From assembly GCA_041591085.1 (NCBI GenBank), contig JBFHSP010000096.1:1-10959 (forward strand): 10,959 nt of DNA, read 5' to 3'. A program made the translations under genes and the position numbers. How positions within the stretch are numbered: position 1 is the first letter of the stretch; each line of letters begins with the position of its first letter. Below, in pieces: positions 1 to 6,483 of the stretch. The stretch is from Pleionea sp041591085 (GTDB lineage Bacteria; Pseudomonadota; Gammaproteobacteria; Enterobacterales; Kangiellaceae). The notes below the pieces were generated by a model. That model saw nothing but the letters and a program-made list of their open reading frames with translations. It was not told where the DNA came from and did not search any database.

Positions 1-1112
1 GGTGATGAGGTCCATCGCAGAACGTTGTAGCGAATATCGCCGGCATCCCACTCGGCATCATCTGGTTGTATCTTTACTTCAATAGCATTTTTAAATCCAG
101 CTGACTCAAACGCTTCATTCCAAGCGAGTGTGGCTTCTTTAACCGTATCTCGAATTTCTACCGGTGTGGTGTTTTCAATCCACCATGTTATCGGTTCGAC
201 CGGTTCAGAAAGTTCGGCGGTAGGATCTTTTTTTACTAAATTCCAGCGGGTAATTACATCGCCATAATTGGCCCATCGGTTCGATGTCATAATATCGAAT
301 TGATTGTGGAAGTAGCCAACACGAGGATCATCGCGGCGTGGTTTGTAATCGGACTTTGGTAGCTCGATAAATGAGTGCTGAATTTGCAATATCACACTTC
401 GGCTATCGCTGATTTCTGGCCCGCCGGGAATCGCAGGAGCTGGATTTTCTAAAACATATTCAACACGGACATCGCTATTTTTTGGATAGCTTTTAATCAG
501 ATGATATTTGGTTTTATCCGCACTTAAAGCGCCGGGGTTAAATCTTTTGGCGGCATTAGTATCTTCAGGATGCGGAACATAAGTTAATTTTCCTAAGGAC
601 TCTGTTAATAATAGAGGATCAATATTTACCAAGAATTCGTTGCCATCTTTGCTCGTGGCTTCAATTTTTAAGGAGGCTAAAATTGCTTTACTGATATTGG
701 CATCTTTTGCTTTAGCAATAGCATTGCTTTCGTCAAACTTGAAGCGATTGGTTTTGGTGGTAACCTCAATTTTATCGAAGCTTTTATTAAATTCGATCAG
801 TTTGTTATCAAGAAAGGCTCCAGTAAAATACCCTGCATCAAGAACACCGTTTAAAGAATGTGAAAAATGAATAAAAGGTTTATTGAGTTGGTCTTTGGTA
901 ATGGAAAGCAACATGCTACCAGTGTTTTTATCTTGATAAAACTTTAAAAAACCATCGTGCACAAGTTTATCTTTTTTCAGGTCATCTAACGATTTAGGTT
1001 TTTCTGCCGCTTGAGCCGCTTTGGCATCTTGAGCAAAGGCTATATTGGGCTCTGCAACTGCTCCTAATAACAGTAGATTGAGAGCGGTTATTTTAAATAT
1101 GGATTTTTTCAT
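1..1112 (-). CDS. Zinc-dependent metalloprotease-like protein (DUF5117/DUF4953 family), N-terminal part
   Basis: Only the first 370 codons are present; the gene runs off the left edge. The start ATG (1112) has a strong AAAGGAG ribosome site five bases upstream. Residues 1-27 look like a signal peptide (KK start, LNLLLLGAVA core, AFA|Q cleavage), so the product is exported. About residues 80-275 resemble the DUF5117 domain. The stretch around 315-370 (KKDPTAELSEPVEPITWWI, then TLAWNEAFESAGF, QPDDAEWD, DIRYNVLRW) is typical of the lead-in to the Met-zincin (DUF4953) domain. The expected HExxH zinc motif would lie beyond the window, so catalytic competence cannot be judged. Family members are large secreted proteins of unknown substrate. 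The psd-lipoprotein pair lies upstream on the same strand, but a 100-base gap with its own -10-like box suggests separate transcription. The family assignment comes from recognised sequence patterns, not a search. Confidence 0.85.
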   Translation of the reverse strand, partial: MKKSIFKITALNLLLLGAVAEPNIAFAQDAKAAQAAEKPKSLDDLKKDKLVHDGFLKFYQDKNTGSMLLSITKDQLNKPFIHFSHSLNGVLDAGYFTGAFLDNKLIEFNKSFDKIEVTTKTNRFKFDESNAIAKAKDANISKAILASLKIEATSKDGNEFLVNIDPLLLTESLGKLTYVPHPEDTNAAKRFNPGALSADKTKYHLIKSYPKNSDVRVEYVLENPAPAIPGGPEISDSRSVILQIQHSFIELPKSDYKPRRDDPRVGYFHNQFDIMTSNRWANYGDVITRWNLVKKDPTAELSEPVEPITWWIENTTPVEIRDTVKEATLAWNEAFESAGFKNAIEVKIQPDDAEWDAGDIRYNVLRWTSS

Positions 1113-1138
1113 ACAAACTCCTTTATTAAAAAGTACGG

Positions 1139-1144
1139 ATTATA
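1139..1144 (-). promoter_or_regulatory. Possible -10 box for the metalloprotease gene
   Basis: On the minus strand this reads TATAAT, a perfect sigma-70 -10 hexamer, 26 bases before the start codon at 1112. No convincing -35 hexamer sits 16-18 bases further upstream, and the surrounding gap (1113-1212) is very AT-rich, so a chance match is possible. The gap holds no clear terminator hairpin for the lipoprotein gene. Confidence 0.35.
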
Positions 1145-1212
1145 ATTTATTGATTGAAACAATATTTAAGGCTAAATGCTTACTACAGATAAACAACTCT
1201 TAACTCTAGTGT

Positions 1213-1884
1213 TCATTCTGTTTCGGCGTCATAAACTCCGGTGTAACGTTGGTTAAAATTACAAAGCCATTGATTATTTTTCATTAGAAGCCATTGCCCT
1301 TCATCTGAACGTTGAATTGCAATGTGTTCTGACAGTTGAAATGCCTCAGGTGTTTTATAAATAGCACGACCATTTTCATGGTGAGAATAGTTTAAAGTGG
1401 TTAAGGTATCGTTATATTCGGTTTCACCAAAATCAGTTTTTATAAGAGGCGACTGACCGATTTTGCCTTCTAACTCATAAAAGCCTTGTTGCGTGATACA
1501 ACTATAAATTTCTGGTGGTGAAAAGGGTTTGAGCAAATATAAACCAAAATGACCTAGGCGATATTTATGGGTGCTGGCGGTCACAGGTAATAAGGTTGGG
1601 TATGATTGGGTTTGCTCATAAATAAAATTAGCAATGGTTTCAGCAGGAGTATTCGCGCCTTCGATAATAGTCGGATGGAAAAAATCGTGGTAAAAGTCTT
1701 TATCTTTAAGTTCAAGATTAACCTGAGCCAATTTATTTTGTTCAACATATTGCGCCGTTTTTACAGCTAATGGCCCATGTGATTCATCATAAAAAATAGT
1801 GAGCGTTGGCGTTGATGAGCAGGCGATTAAAAAGAATACCGTACTCAGCAAAAAAATGCTTTTACAAGTCCATTTAATTTTCAA
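1213..1884 (-). CDS. Putative lipoprotein of unknown function
   Basis: The 223-residue product has a basic N-terminus, a hydrophobic core (SIFLLSTVFFLIAC) and a lipobox ending at Cys22, so it should be exported and lipidated. The +2 residue is Ser, which under the E. coli Lol rule favours the outer membrane. I do not recognise the mature domain (TPTLTIFYDESHGPLAVKTA and onward). It has scattered aromatic residues and two later cysteines, near residues 129 and 208. No in-frame ATG precedes the lipobox. The best start is TTG at 1884, with ATT ATT just before it. It lies six bases after the psd stop and in the same frame, with only a weak GGA as ribosome site, so translation probably depends on coupling to psd. 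Function is unknown; any link to envelope lipid metabolism rests on position alone. Confidence 0.75.
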   Translation of the reverse strand: MKIKWTCKSIFLLSTVFFLIACSSTPTLTIFYDESHGPLAVKTAQYVEQNKLAQVNLELKDKDFYHDFFHPTIIEGANTPAETIANFIYEQTQSYPTLLPVTASTHKYRLGHFGLYLLKPFSPPEIYSCITQQGFYELEGKIGQSPLIKTDFGETEYNDTLTTLNYSHHENGRAIYKTPEAFQLSEHIAIQRSDEGQWLLMKNNQWLCNFNQRYTGVYDAETE

Positions 1885-1890
1885 AATAAT

Positions 1891-2751
1891 TTAATCCAGT
1901 TTTTTTATTAACGGTTGGCCTAATAGGGTAGTGGATTCATTTTGAATCGACTCGTCCCATTGGTAATCGCCTTTCGGTAATACCATAATCACCGTCGAAC
2001 CCAATCGGAATCGACCGACTTCGTCACCGCGTTTTAACGAAACCTGACCTTGGTCGTATCGAGTAACAGCCACATCACTGCGAGTAGGTGGTGTCACAAT
2101 ACCTGACCAAGCCATTTCCATACTGCCGACAATAGTTGCTCCAACTGCCACATAAGCGATAGGCCCCCACTTTGTATCAAACATAGCTACCACTCGCTCA
2201 TTTCGTGCAAACAACCTTGGTACTGTTCTCGCGGTTAATGGGTTTACGCTAAATAGCTTTCCGGGTACGTGGATCATTTGGGTCAGTTCACCATCGATTG
2301 GCATGTGATAGCGATGATAATCTTTCGGCGATAAGTAAATGGTGCAAAACTGACCTCCCTCGAACTGCGCTGCAAGCGCATCATTGCCACCTAATAATTC
2401 TTTGACTGTGTAATGATGACCTTTTGCTTGGATAATTCGGCCTTGTTCAATAGCTCCAAATTGGCTGATAGCACCGTCAACGGGACAAGCCATGGTGTTG
2501 GCATCTTGGCAAATTGGGCGAGTTTCGGGACGGATTGCTCGGGTAAAAAACTCGTTAAAGCTGTCGTAAGCGGTAAACTCAGATTCAACGGCTAATGACA
2601 TATCAATGCCGTAATGCTTGGCAAATTTTTCCATCACCCAATGACGAATAGGCCAGGTTTTATTATCCGCTAACTTACCTGCTAACACCGATATTCCATG
2701 TTGTGGAATAAAGTATTGCGGTAGGGTTGTGATGTGATCGATAAAGCTCAC
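1891..2751 (-). CDS. psd: Phosphatidylserine decarboxylase proenzyme
   Basis: This inner-membrane enzyme decarboxylates phosphatidylserine to phosphatidylethanolamine, the last step of the main bacterial PE pathway. The proenzyme cleaves itself at an LGST motif, turning the serine into a pyruvoyl group. With the start used here the product is 286 residues and the triad falls at Asp92 (PVDG), His149 (YHRYHMP) and Ser252 (LGST), close to Asp90, His147 and Ser254 of the E. coli enzyme. Other family blocks are FNEFFTR, IQAKGHHY, VPGKLFSVN, LFARNERV, VGATIVGS and TPP. The frame stays open to a TTG at 2844, but the extra 31 residues resemble nothing in the family. GTG 2751 has an AGGA site at good distance and yields the expected N-terminus (MSFIDHITTLPQYFIPQH). 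It is divergent from motA, and a lipoprotein gene follows in the same frame. Confidence 0.96.
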   Translation of the reverse strand: MSFIDHITTLPQYFIPQHGISVLAGKLADNKTWPIRHWVMEKFAKHYGIDMSLAVESEFTAYDSFNEFFTRAIRPETRPICQDANTMACPVDGAISQFGAIEQGRIIQAKGHHYTVKELLGGNDALAAQFEGGQFCTIYLSPKDYHRYHMPIDGELTQMIHVPGKLFSVNPLTARTVPRLFARNERVVAMFDTKWGPIAYVAVGATIVGSMEMAWSGIVTPPTRSDVAVTRYDQGQVSLKRGDEVGRFRLGSTVIMVLPKGDYQWDESIQNESTTLLGQPLIKKLD

Positions 2752-2759
2752 AGAGGTTT

Positions 2760-2763
2760 TCCT
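2760..2763 (-). promoter_or_regulatory. Ribosome binding site deciding the psd start
   Basis: On the minus strand this reads AGGA (within TAGGAAA), eight bases before GTG 2751. It supports the shorter psd start over the upstream TTG at 2844. Confidence 0.55.
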
Positions 2764-2900
2764 AGGTTGGTTTCGAATAGTTCTGCCGAAGTTTACATGA
2801 AGACGACACTTTTCGACAAAAAAATCGCGATTGGCTTTGAGCAAATCATTGATAATTAAACTATATTGAACGTTCAGCAGCTACGATTATTGGAGAGTTT

Positions 2901-3752
2901 ATGCCCGTTTTGTTAGGTGGCCTGATTGTAATTGCCGCTGTCCTCGGGGGATATGTACTGTCACACGGCGATATAAGAGCTTTGTGGCAACCTTTTGAGC
3001 TACTCATCATTGGTGGTGCTGCATTTGGCGCGTTTATTACCGCCAATCCCTTTCATATTACGGTGAAAGTATTCAAAGTCGTTCCAAGTTTATTAAGGGG
3101 CTCTAGCTTTACCAAGCTGTTGCACCTAGAGTTAATGGCCATGTTGTATGATCTTTATAACATGATGCGCAAAGAAGGCCTGATTGCCGTTGAATCACAT
3201 ATAGAAGATCCAAAATCGAGCTCTATTTTCACAAAATATCCCTTAGTAAGAAAACACCCGGAAGCCATTGAGTTTATCTGCGATTATTTACGATTGATGA
3301 TTATTGGCGATATGACGGCTTACGAGCTTGAAAACTTAATGGATGCTGAGCTAGATACTCAACATCATGATCATATGGTGCCGTCTATGGCGATAGCGAA
3401 AGTAGCCGATGCGCTACCTGGCTTTGGTATTGTGGCCGCGGTTTTAGGCATAGTCATTACTATGCAATCTCTTGGTGGGCCACCAGAGGTTATTGGTGTT
3501 CATGTGGCCGCAGCACTTGTCGGAACCTTCTTAGGGATTTTACTTGCTTATGGTTTTGTCGCGCCAACCGCGCAAGCCTTAGAGCATCGAGCACATGAAG
3601 AAGGAAAATTTTACGAATGTATTAAAGCTTCTTTAATTGCCACTATGAATGGCGTGCCTCCTCAAGTGGCCGTTGAGTTTGGTCGTAAAACATTGCCACA
3701 AAAAGTGCGTCCAAGTTTTTCAGAATTAGAAGCCAGAGTGAGAGGCAGATAG
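2901..3752 (+). CDS. motA: Flagellar stator protein MotA
   Basis: MotA forms the ring of the stator that couples ion flow through the inner membrane to flagellar rotation; five MotA surround two MotB. The 283-residue product aligns along its whole length with the enteric MotA type. Arg90 and Glu98 sit in the cytoplasmic loop that contacts FliG in E. coli. Pro173 (ALPGFGIVAA) and Pro222 (YGFVAPTA) fall exactly at the E. coli positions needed for torque and ion flow. The C-terminal VEFGRKTL...RPSFSELE block is also typical. Four membrane segments are expected: two in residues 2-50 and two in about 173-224. ATG 2901 has a GGAG site five bases upstream. The stop lies two bases before the motB start, so the two are co-transcribed. 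No convincing FliA promoter is seen in the 150-base divergent gap to psd. Confidence 0.97.
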   Translation: MPVLLGGLIVIAAVLGGYVLSHGDIRALWQPFELLIIGGAAFGAFITANPFHITVKVFKVVPSLLRGSSFTKLLHLELMAMLYDLYNMMRKEGLIAVESHIEDPKSSSIFTKYPLVRKHPEAIEFICDYLRLMIIGDMTAYELENLMDAELDTQHHDHMVPSMAIAKVADALPGFGIVAAVLGIVITMQSLGGPPEVIGVHVAAALVGTFLGILLAYGFVAPTAQALEHRAHEEGKFYECIKASLIATMNGVPPQVAVEFGRKTLPQKVRPSFSELEARVRGR

Positions 3753-3754
3753 CG

Positions 3755-4675
3755 GTGGTCGATCCAAATACGCTAGGAGAAACACCTCGCCCTATTATCA
3801 TAAAAAAAAGCAAAAAACGCGGCCATGATCATCATGGTGGCAGCTGGAAGGTTGCTTTTGCAGACTTTGCTACGGCTATGATGGCGTTTTTTTTATTACT
3901 TTGGCTAATGGGCAATACCGACAAAGAACAAAAGCAAGCAATTTCCGGCTACTTTGTTGATCCAACCAGCAGCGTGGTTTCACCCGGTGCTAAAAATATA
4001 CCCATAGGTGAGGGCGGTGCTAATTCGGCTGTGATTGAGCTCAATGCGCCAGAAGTGATCGATCCTGGTGAGGAACAAGAGCTCAAAATGGATGAAAAAA
4101 CTGTAGATGAAATAGCCGAGGAGCGAGAGAAAAAACGATTAGAAGAACTTAAATTGCAACTTGAAGAATTAGTAGATACTTCGGCAGCATTTGCCGAATT
4201 TAAAGAGCAAGTCTTAATTGATATCACGCCATCGGGCTTAAGGATTCAAATTGTTGATAAAGATGGTCGTCCTATGTTCGACAGTGGCAGCAAAGAGTTA
4301 AAAGTTTACTCTAGAAAAATTTTGTATGGCTTAGCCGATGTGCTTAAAAAAGTGCCGAACAAACTCAGCATTACCGGCCATACCGACGCGACCCCGTTTG
4401 GAGGGCGTGACGATTATGGTAACTGGGAGCTATCTTCCGATCGGGCAAACTCTGCGCGACGGTCGCTTATACGTGGAGGCATTGATGCGACTAAAGTGGC
4501 TAGAGTAGAAGGATTTGCTGATTCGGTTTTATTCGATCTAAACGATCCGCAAAATCCAATTAATCGCCGAATTGCCATTATTGTTTTAAAACAAAATATT
4601 TCCGATGCCATCGAAGAAGAAGCAACCGGTTTTCAGGAAAATCCAGTTAAGCTTGAGGAATTGAAAAAGTGGTAA
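3755..4675 (+). CDS. motB: Flagellar stator protein MotB (proton type)
   Basis: MotB carries the ion-binding aspartate and anchors the stator to peptidoglycan. The 306-residue product has a basic, His-rich cytoplasmic N-terminus (KKSKKRGHDHHGG) and one membrane helix at about 33-53. Asp37 in FADFATAMMAFFLLLW matches Asp32 of E. coli MotB, and the helix resembles proton-type MotB rather than sodium-type PomB. A plug-like amphipathic segment follows (about 54-68), then a charged, coiled-coil-like stretch (113-143). The C-terminal OmpA-like peptidoglycan-binding domain has TGHTDA (207-212), NWELSSDRANSARR (223-236) and NRR (270-272). The start is GTG at 3755, two bases after the motA stop, with a weak GAGG inside the end of motA, so expression probably relies on coupling to motA. 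A palindromic terminator follows 40 bases after the stop. Confidence 0.97.
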   Translation: MVDPNTLGETPRPIIIKKSKKRGHDHHGGSWKVAFADFATAMMAFFLLLWLMGNTDKEQKQAISGYFVDPTSSVVSPGAKNIPIGEGGANSAVIELNAPEVIDPGEEQELKMDEKTVDEIAEEREKKRLEELKLQLEELVDTSAAFAEFKEQVLIDITPSGLRIQIVDKDGRPMFDSGSKELKVYSRKILYGLADVLKKVPNKLSITGHTDATPFGGRDDYGNWELSSDRANSARRSLIRGGIDATKVARVEGFADSVLFDLNDPQNPINRRIAIIVLKQNISDAIEEEATGFQENPVKLEELKKW

Positions 4676-4715
4676 CTGTCAGATTAAATTACCGGCTGTA
4701 TTTAAAGCAAACAAC

Positions 4716-4733
4716 GCCGAAGAATTCTTCGGC
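4716..4733. terminator. Bidirectional terminator between motB and the PH-domain gene
   Basis: An 18-base perfect palindrome, GCCGAAGAATTCTTCGGC, lies between two convergent genes. As RNA it forms a stem of about seven pairs with a small AATT loop. On the plus strand it is followed by ATTTTCTTGTT, and on the minus strand by GTTGTTTGC. The T-runs are moderate, so it should serve motB best and the 4754-5182 gene less well. Confidence 0.75.
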
Positions 4734-4753
4734 ATTTTCTTGTTGATTAAGTA

Positions 4754-5182
4754 TTAGCTTTTTGCCGTATTGAGTTTTTCAATCGTTTTGATAAACCCCT
4801 GTTTATCATCCGGAGAAATCATAATCGATTTATTGCCTTCATAATCAATTTTTATCCGATCAAAAGATAAAGCCGGAGCTTTGATGGCCGAATGAATCCG
4901 TTCCATTCTTGAAATGGTATTGATATCAATCTTTTTTCGATATGGGCCGCATACAATTTTTAGTTCATCGCCGACTATTTCATAAAACGTTTGGACTAAA
5001 CACCAAATAAGGAGCACTAGGTTAATAGCGATTATCGCAAAAACGGCCCAAGCAATATGCGTTTGTTCAGCACTGAGTTTCGATTGAACGTCATAAAAAA
5101 CATAAGCACACAGCAAAACTGCAGAAACTAATAATCCCATAATCAGTCCATCCCTTTTTGTAGCGAAGCGTTTCGTATTCAT
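4754..5182 (-). CDS. Membrane protein with YyaB-like PH domain
   Basis: The 142-residue product has a short basic N-terminus, two predicted membrane helices (about 12-30 and 43-64) and a small C-terminal domain. That domain (FYEIVGDELKIVCGPYRKK, then IDINTISRMERI, APALSFDRIKIDY, MISPDDKQGFI) matches the pattern of bacterial PH domains of the bPH_4/YyaB type. Such domains are beta-sandwich folds whose role is mostly unknown. The start ATG 5182 has only a weak GAGA-like site. An 80-base gap (5183-5262) separates it from the Arc-like gene upstream on the same strand. That gap holds neither a clear terminator nor a strong promoter, so co-transcription with the SPFH/Arc-like pair is possible but not shown. 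The domain call is pattern-based. Confidence 0.75.
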   Translation of the reverse strand: MNTKRFATKRDGLIMGLLVSAVLLCAYVFYDVQSKLSAEQTHIAWAVFAIIAINLVLLIWCLVQTFYEIVGDELKIVCGPYRKKIDINTISRMERIHSAIKAPALSFDRIKIDYEGNKSIMISPDDKQGFIKTIEKLNTAKS

Positions 5183-5262
5183 TTTTTCTCAACTTTTTAT
5201 TTTCGATTTAATGGTAGACTTAACTCTTTATCCCGAGCTCAGGTTCTTTAGTCGTTGGTTGA

Positions 5263-5466
5263 TTAAGAGTTTTTGTCGTCTAAATTTTCCACTACCTCAG
5301 TAATTACTTTTTGGGTTATCTTTACCCGACCAGCTCTTACCAATGCATCTCGTAATACATACTCAATTTGTGCGTTGAGGCTTCGAAGTTCATCGTCGCT
5401 CCAACGCTGCATCGCATTAAGTACATCTTCATTTATCCTTAAGGGATAAGCTTTTTTACTAGCCAT
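5263..5466 (-). CDS. Arc-like ribbon-helix-helix protein
   Basis: The 67-residue product fits the ribbon-helix-helix fold: a short strand (KKAYPLRI, 4-11), helix A (NEDVLNAMQRWSDDE, 12-26) and helix B (RSLNAQIEYVLRDALVRAG, 28-46). Helix B closely resembles RSVNSEIYQRVMES of phage P22 Arc. Arc-family proteins are dimeric DNA binders that often repress their own operon. The residues that seem to align with Arc Gln9 and Asn11 are Ala6 and Pro8 here, while Arg10 matches Arg13, so base contacts would differ from Arc. The tail (47-67) is acidic and polar. The gene begins six bases after the SPFH stop on the same strand and must share its transcript. From memory, SPFH genes paired with such small Arc-like genes recur in bacteria, which supports a functional link. 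The perfect inverted repeat at 6375-6395 is a candidate binding site. Confidence 0.85.
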   Translation of the reverse strand: MASKKAYPLRINEDVLNAMQRWSDDELRSLNAQIEYVLRDALVRAGRVKITQKVITEVVENLDDKNS

Positions 5467-5472
5467 AATTGA

Positions 5473-6360
5473 TTAGTACAGCGTGCCTGCATTCACGATA
5501 GGTTGAGTATTTTGATCGCTACACAGTACGACTAATAAGTTACTGACCATGGCCGCTTTGCGTTCTTCATCTAAGTCGACCACTCCTTTTTCTTTAAGTG
5601 ATTCGAGCGCAAGTTCAACCATGCCGACCGCGCCTTGAACAATTTTCTGGCGAGCAGCGATAATGGCGGTTGCTTGTTGGCGTTGTAACATTGCGTGCGC
5701 TATTTCTTGAGCGTAAGCTAAGTGGCTGATGCGCGTTTCCAGTACTTTAACACCGGCTTGAGCTAGGCGATCTTGCACTTCTTCTAACAGTTTTTCAGCG
5801 ATTTCTTGCGAATGACTACGCAAAGAAATTTCATCATCTTCATGCTGATCGTAGGGATAACTGGTTGCCAAGTTTCGCAGAGCCGCCTCACTCTGAATGG
5901 TGACAAAGTCGGAGTAATCATCTACTTGGAATACGGCTTCTGCGGTGTCGACTACTTTCCAAACAATGACACAACCAATTTCAATTGGGCTACCTAGGTT
6001 GTCGTTTACTTTCAGGGTGTCGCTATTAAAGTTTCTTATTCGCAAACTTACCGATTGTTTTGAGTAGAGAGGATTAGCCCAGCGTAAACCATCGCGCTTG
6101 TCAGTTCCTACATACTCACCAAATAGTAGCAAAACTCGGCCTTGATTCGGTTGCACCATATAAAAGCCGAACCAGCAAATAAACACTATGACCGACAGTA
6201 TTCCAAACACAATTTTGAACAGTGGAGGCATTGTCACTACGCCTACGCCTAGCAATACTTGAGCGATGAAAAGCCAGAAAATCATGGCGTAACCAGAAGA
6301 GCTTTTCACCGGTTTTTCTTTAATTCCATTATTGGAACCCGATTTGATGAGATTATTCAT
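5473..6360 (-). CDS. SPFH/Band 7 (stomatin-like) membrane protein
   Basis: SPFH proteins oligomerise on membranes and organise membrane microdomains or regulate membrane proteases; the specific role here is unknown. The 295-residue product has a polar cytoplasmic N-terminus, a hairpin of two membrane helices (about 24-43 and 46-66) and an SPFH domain (about 68-235). Recognisable blocks are GRVLLLFGEYVGT, GLRWANPLY, IEIGCVIVWKVVDTAEAVFQV, EAALRNLA and ISHLAYAQEIAHAMLQRQQA. A helical segment (239-262) and a conserved-looking tail QPIVNAGTLY follow. The frame extends to a TTG at 6384, but ATG 6360 has an AGAGG site seven bases away. The longer frame would also begin inside the inverted repeat. 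It is the first gene of the unit, followed after six bases by the Arc-like gene. Transcription probably starts within the repeat at 6375-6395, implying repression at that site. Confidence 0.92.
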   Translation of the reverse strand: MNNLIKSGSNNGIKEKPVKSSSGYAMIFWLFIAQVLLGVGVVTMPPLFKIVFGILSVIVFICWFGFYMVQPNQGRVLLLFGEYVGTDKRDGLRWANPLYSKQSVSLRIRNFNSDTLKVNDNLGSPIEIGCVIVWKVVDTAEAVFQVDDYSDFVTIQSEAALRNLATSYPYDQHEDDEISLRSHSQEIAEKLLEEVQDRLAQAGVKVLETRISHLAYAQEIAHAMLQRQQATAIIAARQKIVQGAVGMVELALESLKEKGVVDLDEERKAAMVSNLLVVLCSDQNTQPIVNAGTLY

Positions 6361-6367
6361 TGCTTGA

Positions 6368-6372
6368 CCTCT
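6368..6372 (-). promoter_or_regulatory. Ribosome binding site deciding the SPFH start
   Basis: On the minus strand this reads AGAGG, seven bases before ATG 6360. It favours that start over the in-frame TTG at 6384. Confidence 0.65.
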
Positions 6373-6374
6373 AT

Positions 6375-6395
6375 GTGATATCAATTTGATATCAC
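6375..6395. promoter_or_regulatory. Perfect 21-bp inverted repeat, candidate operator of the SPFH/Arc-like operon
   Basis: The left arm GTGATATCAA (6375-6384) and right arm TTGATATCAC (6386-6395) are exact reverse complements around one central base. Each arm also contains the self-palindromic octamer TGATATCA (6376-6383 and 6387-6394), so the two copies are 11 bp apart, about one helical turn. The site directly abuts a -10-like box (6396-6401, TATAAA on the minus strand) and covers the expected transcription start of the SPFH gene. P22 Arc binds a 21-bp operator as two dimers on half-sites 11 bp apart. The size, spacing and adjacency to an Arc-like gene therefore suggest autorepression. The binding protein is inferred, not shown. 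Confidence 0.65.
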
Positions 6396-6422
6396 TTTAT
6401 ATCTTGTTTAAGTTTTGATCAA
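6396..6422 (-). promoter_or_regulatory. Possible promoter of the SPFH/Arc-like operon
   Basis: On the minus strand, TTGATC (6422-6417) could be a -35 and TATAAA (6401-6396) a -10. Each is an imperfect match, and the 15-base spacer is shorter than ideal. The start point would fall near 6389, inside the inverted repeat. The site lies between the terminator of the prolyl isomerase gene and the SPFH gene, so some promoter is needed here. Confidence 0.45.
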
Positions 6423-6434
6423 GCTCTAAAACTA

Positions 6435-6458
6435 AAAAACACTCCGAAGAGTGTTTTT
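6435..6458 (-). terminator. Rho-independent terminator of the yceH-prolyl isomerase unit
   Basis: Arms AAAAACACTC (6435-6444) and GAGTGTTTTT (6449-6458) are perfect complements around a four-base loop. Read on the minus strand the loop is TTCG closed by C and G, the unusually stable C(UUCG)G tetraloop. The stem runs into six T residues. It lies 25 bases after the stop of the prolyl isomerase gene and insulates the SPFH operon from readthrough. Confidence 0.9.
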
Positions 6459-6483
6459 AAATGTTTCAAAAGCTAGTTTTAAT

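Noticed and set aside
640..870. A plus-strand frame of 76 codons opposite the metalloprotease gene.
   Set aside because: It is low-complexity Leu/Ser sequence antisense to the DUF5117-like region and lacks independent support.
2391..2588. Small frames on both strands inside psd, including 2413-2595 on the plus strand.
   Set aside because: They overlap the strongly conserved psd coding sequence and show no family resemblance or ribosome sites, so they are shadow frames.
2857..2884. Possible FliA (sigma-28) promoter for motA: TAAA followed 16 bases later by GCAGCTAC.
   Set aside because: The -10 part matches only five of eight consensus bases and the spacer is off by one. It is too weak to call despite the fitting gene.
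5806..5997. A plus-strand frame of 63 codons with a lipoprotein-like start (a hydrophobic stretch ending in VGITGC).
   Set aside because: It lies wholly inside the SPFH gene on the opposite strand, in a well-conserved part of that domain, and has no ribosome site. The lipobox resemblance is chance.
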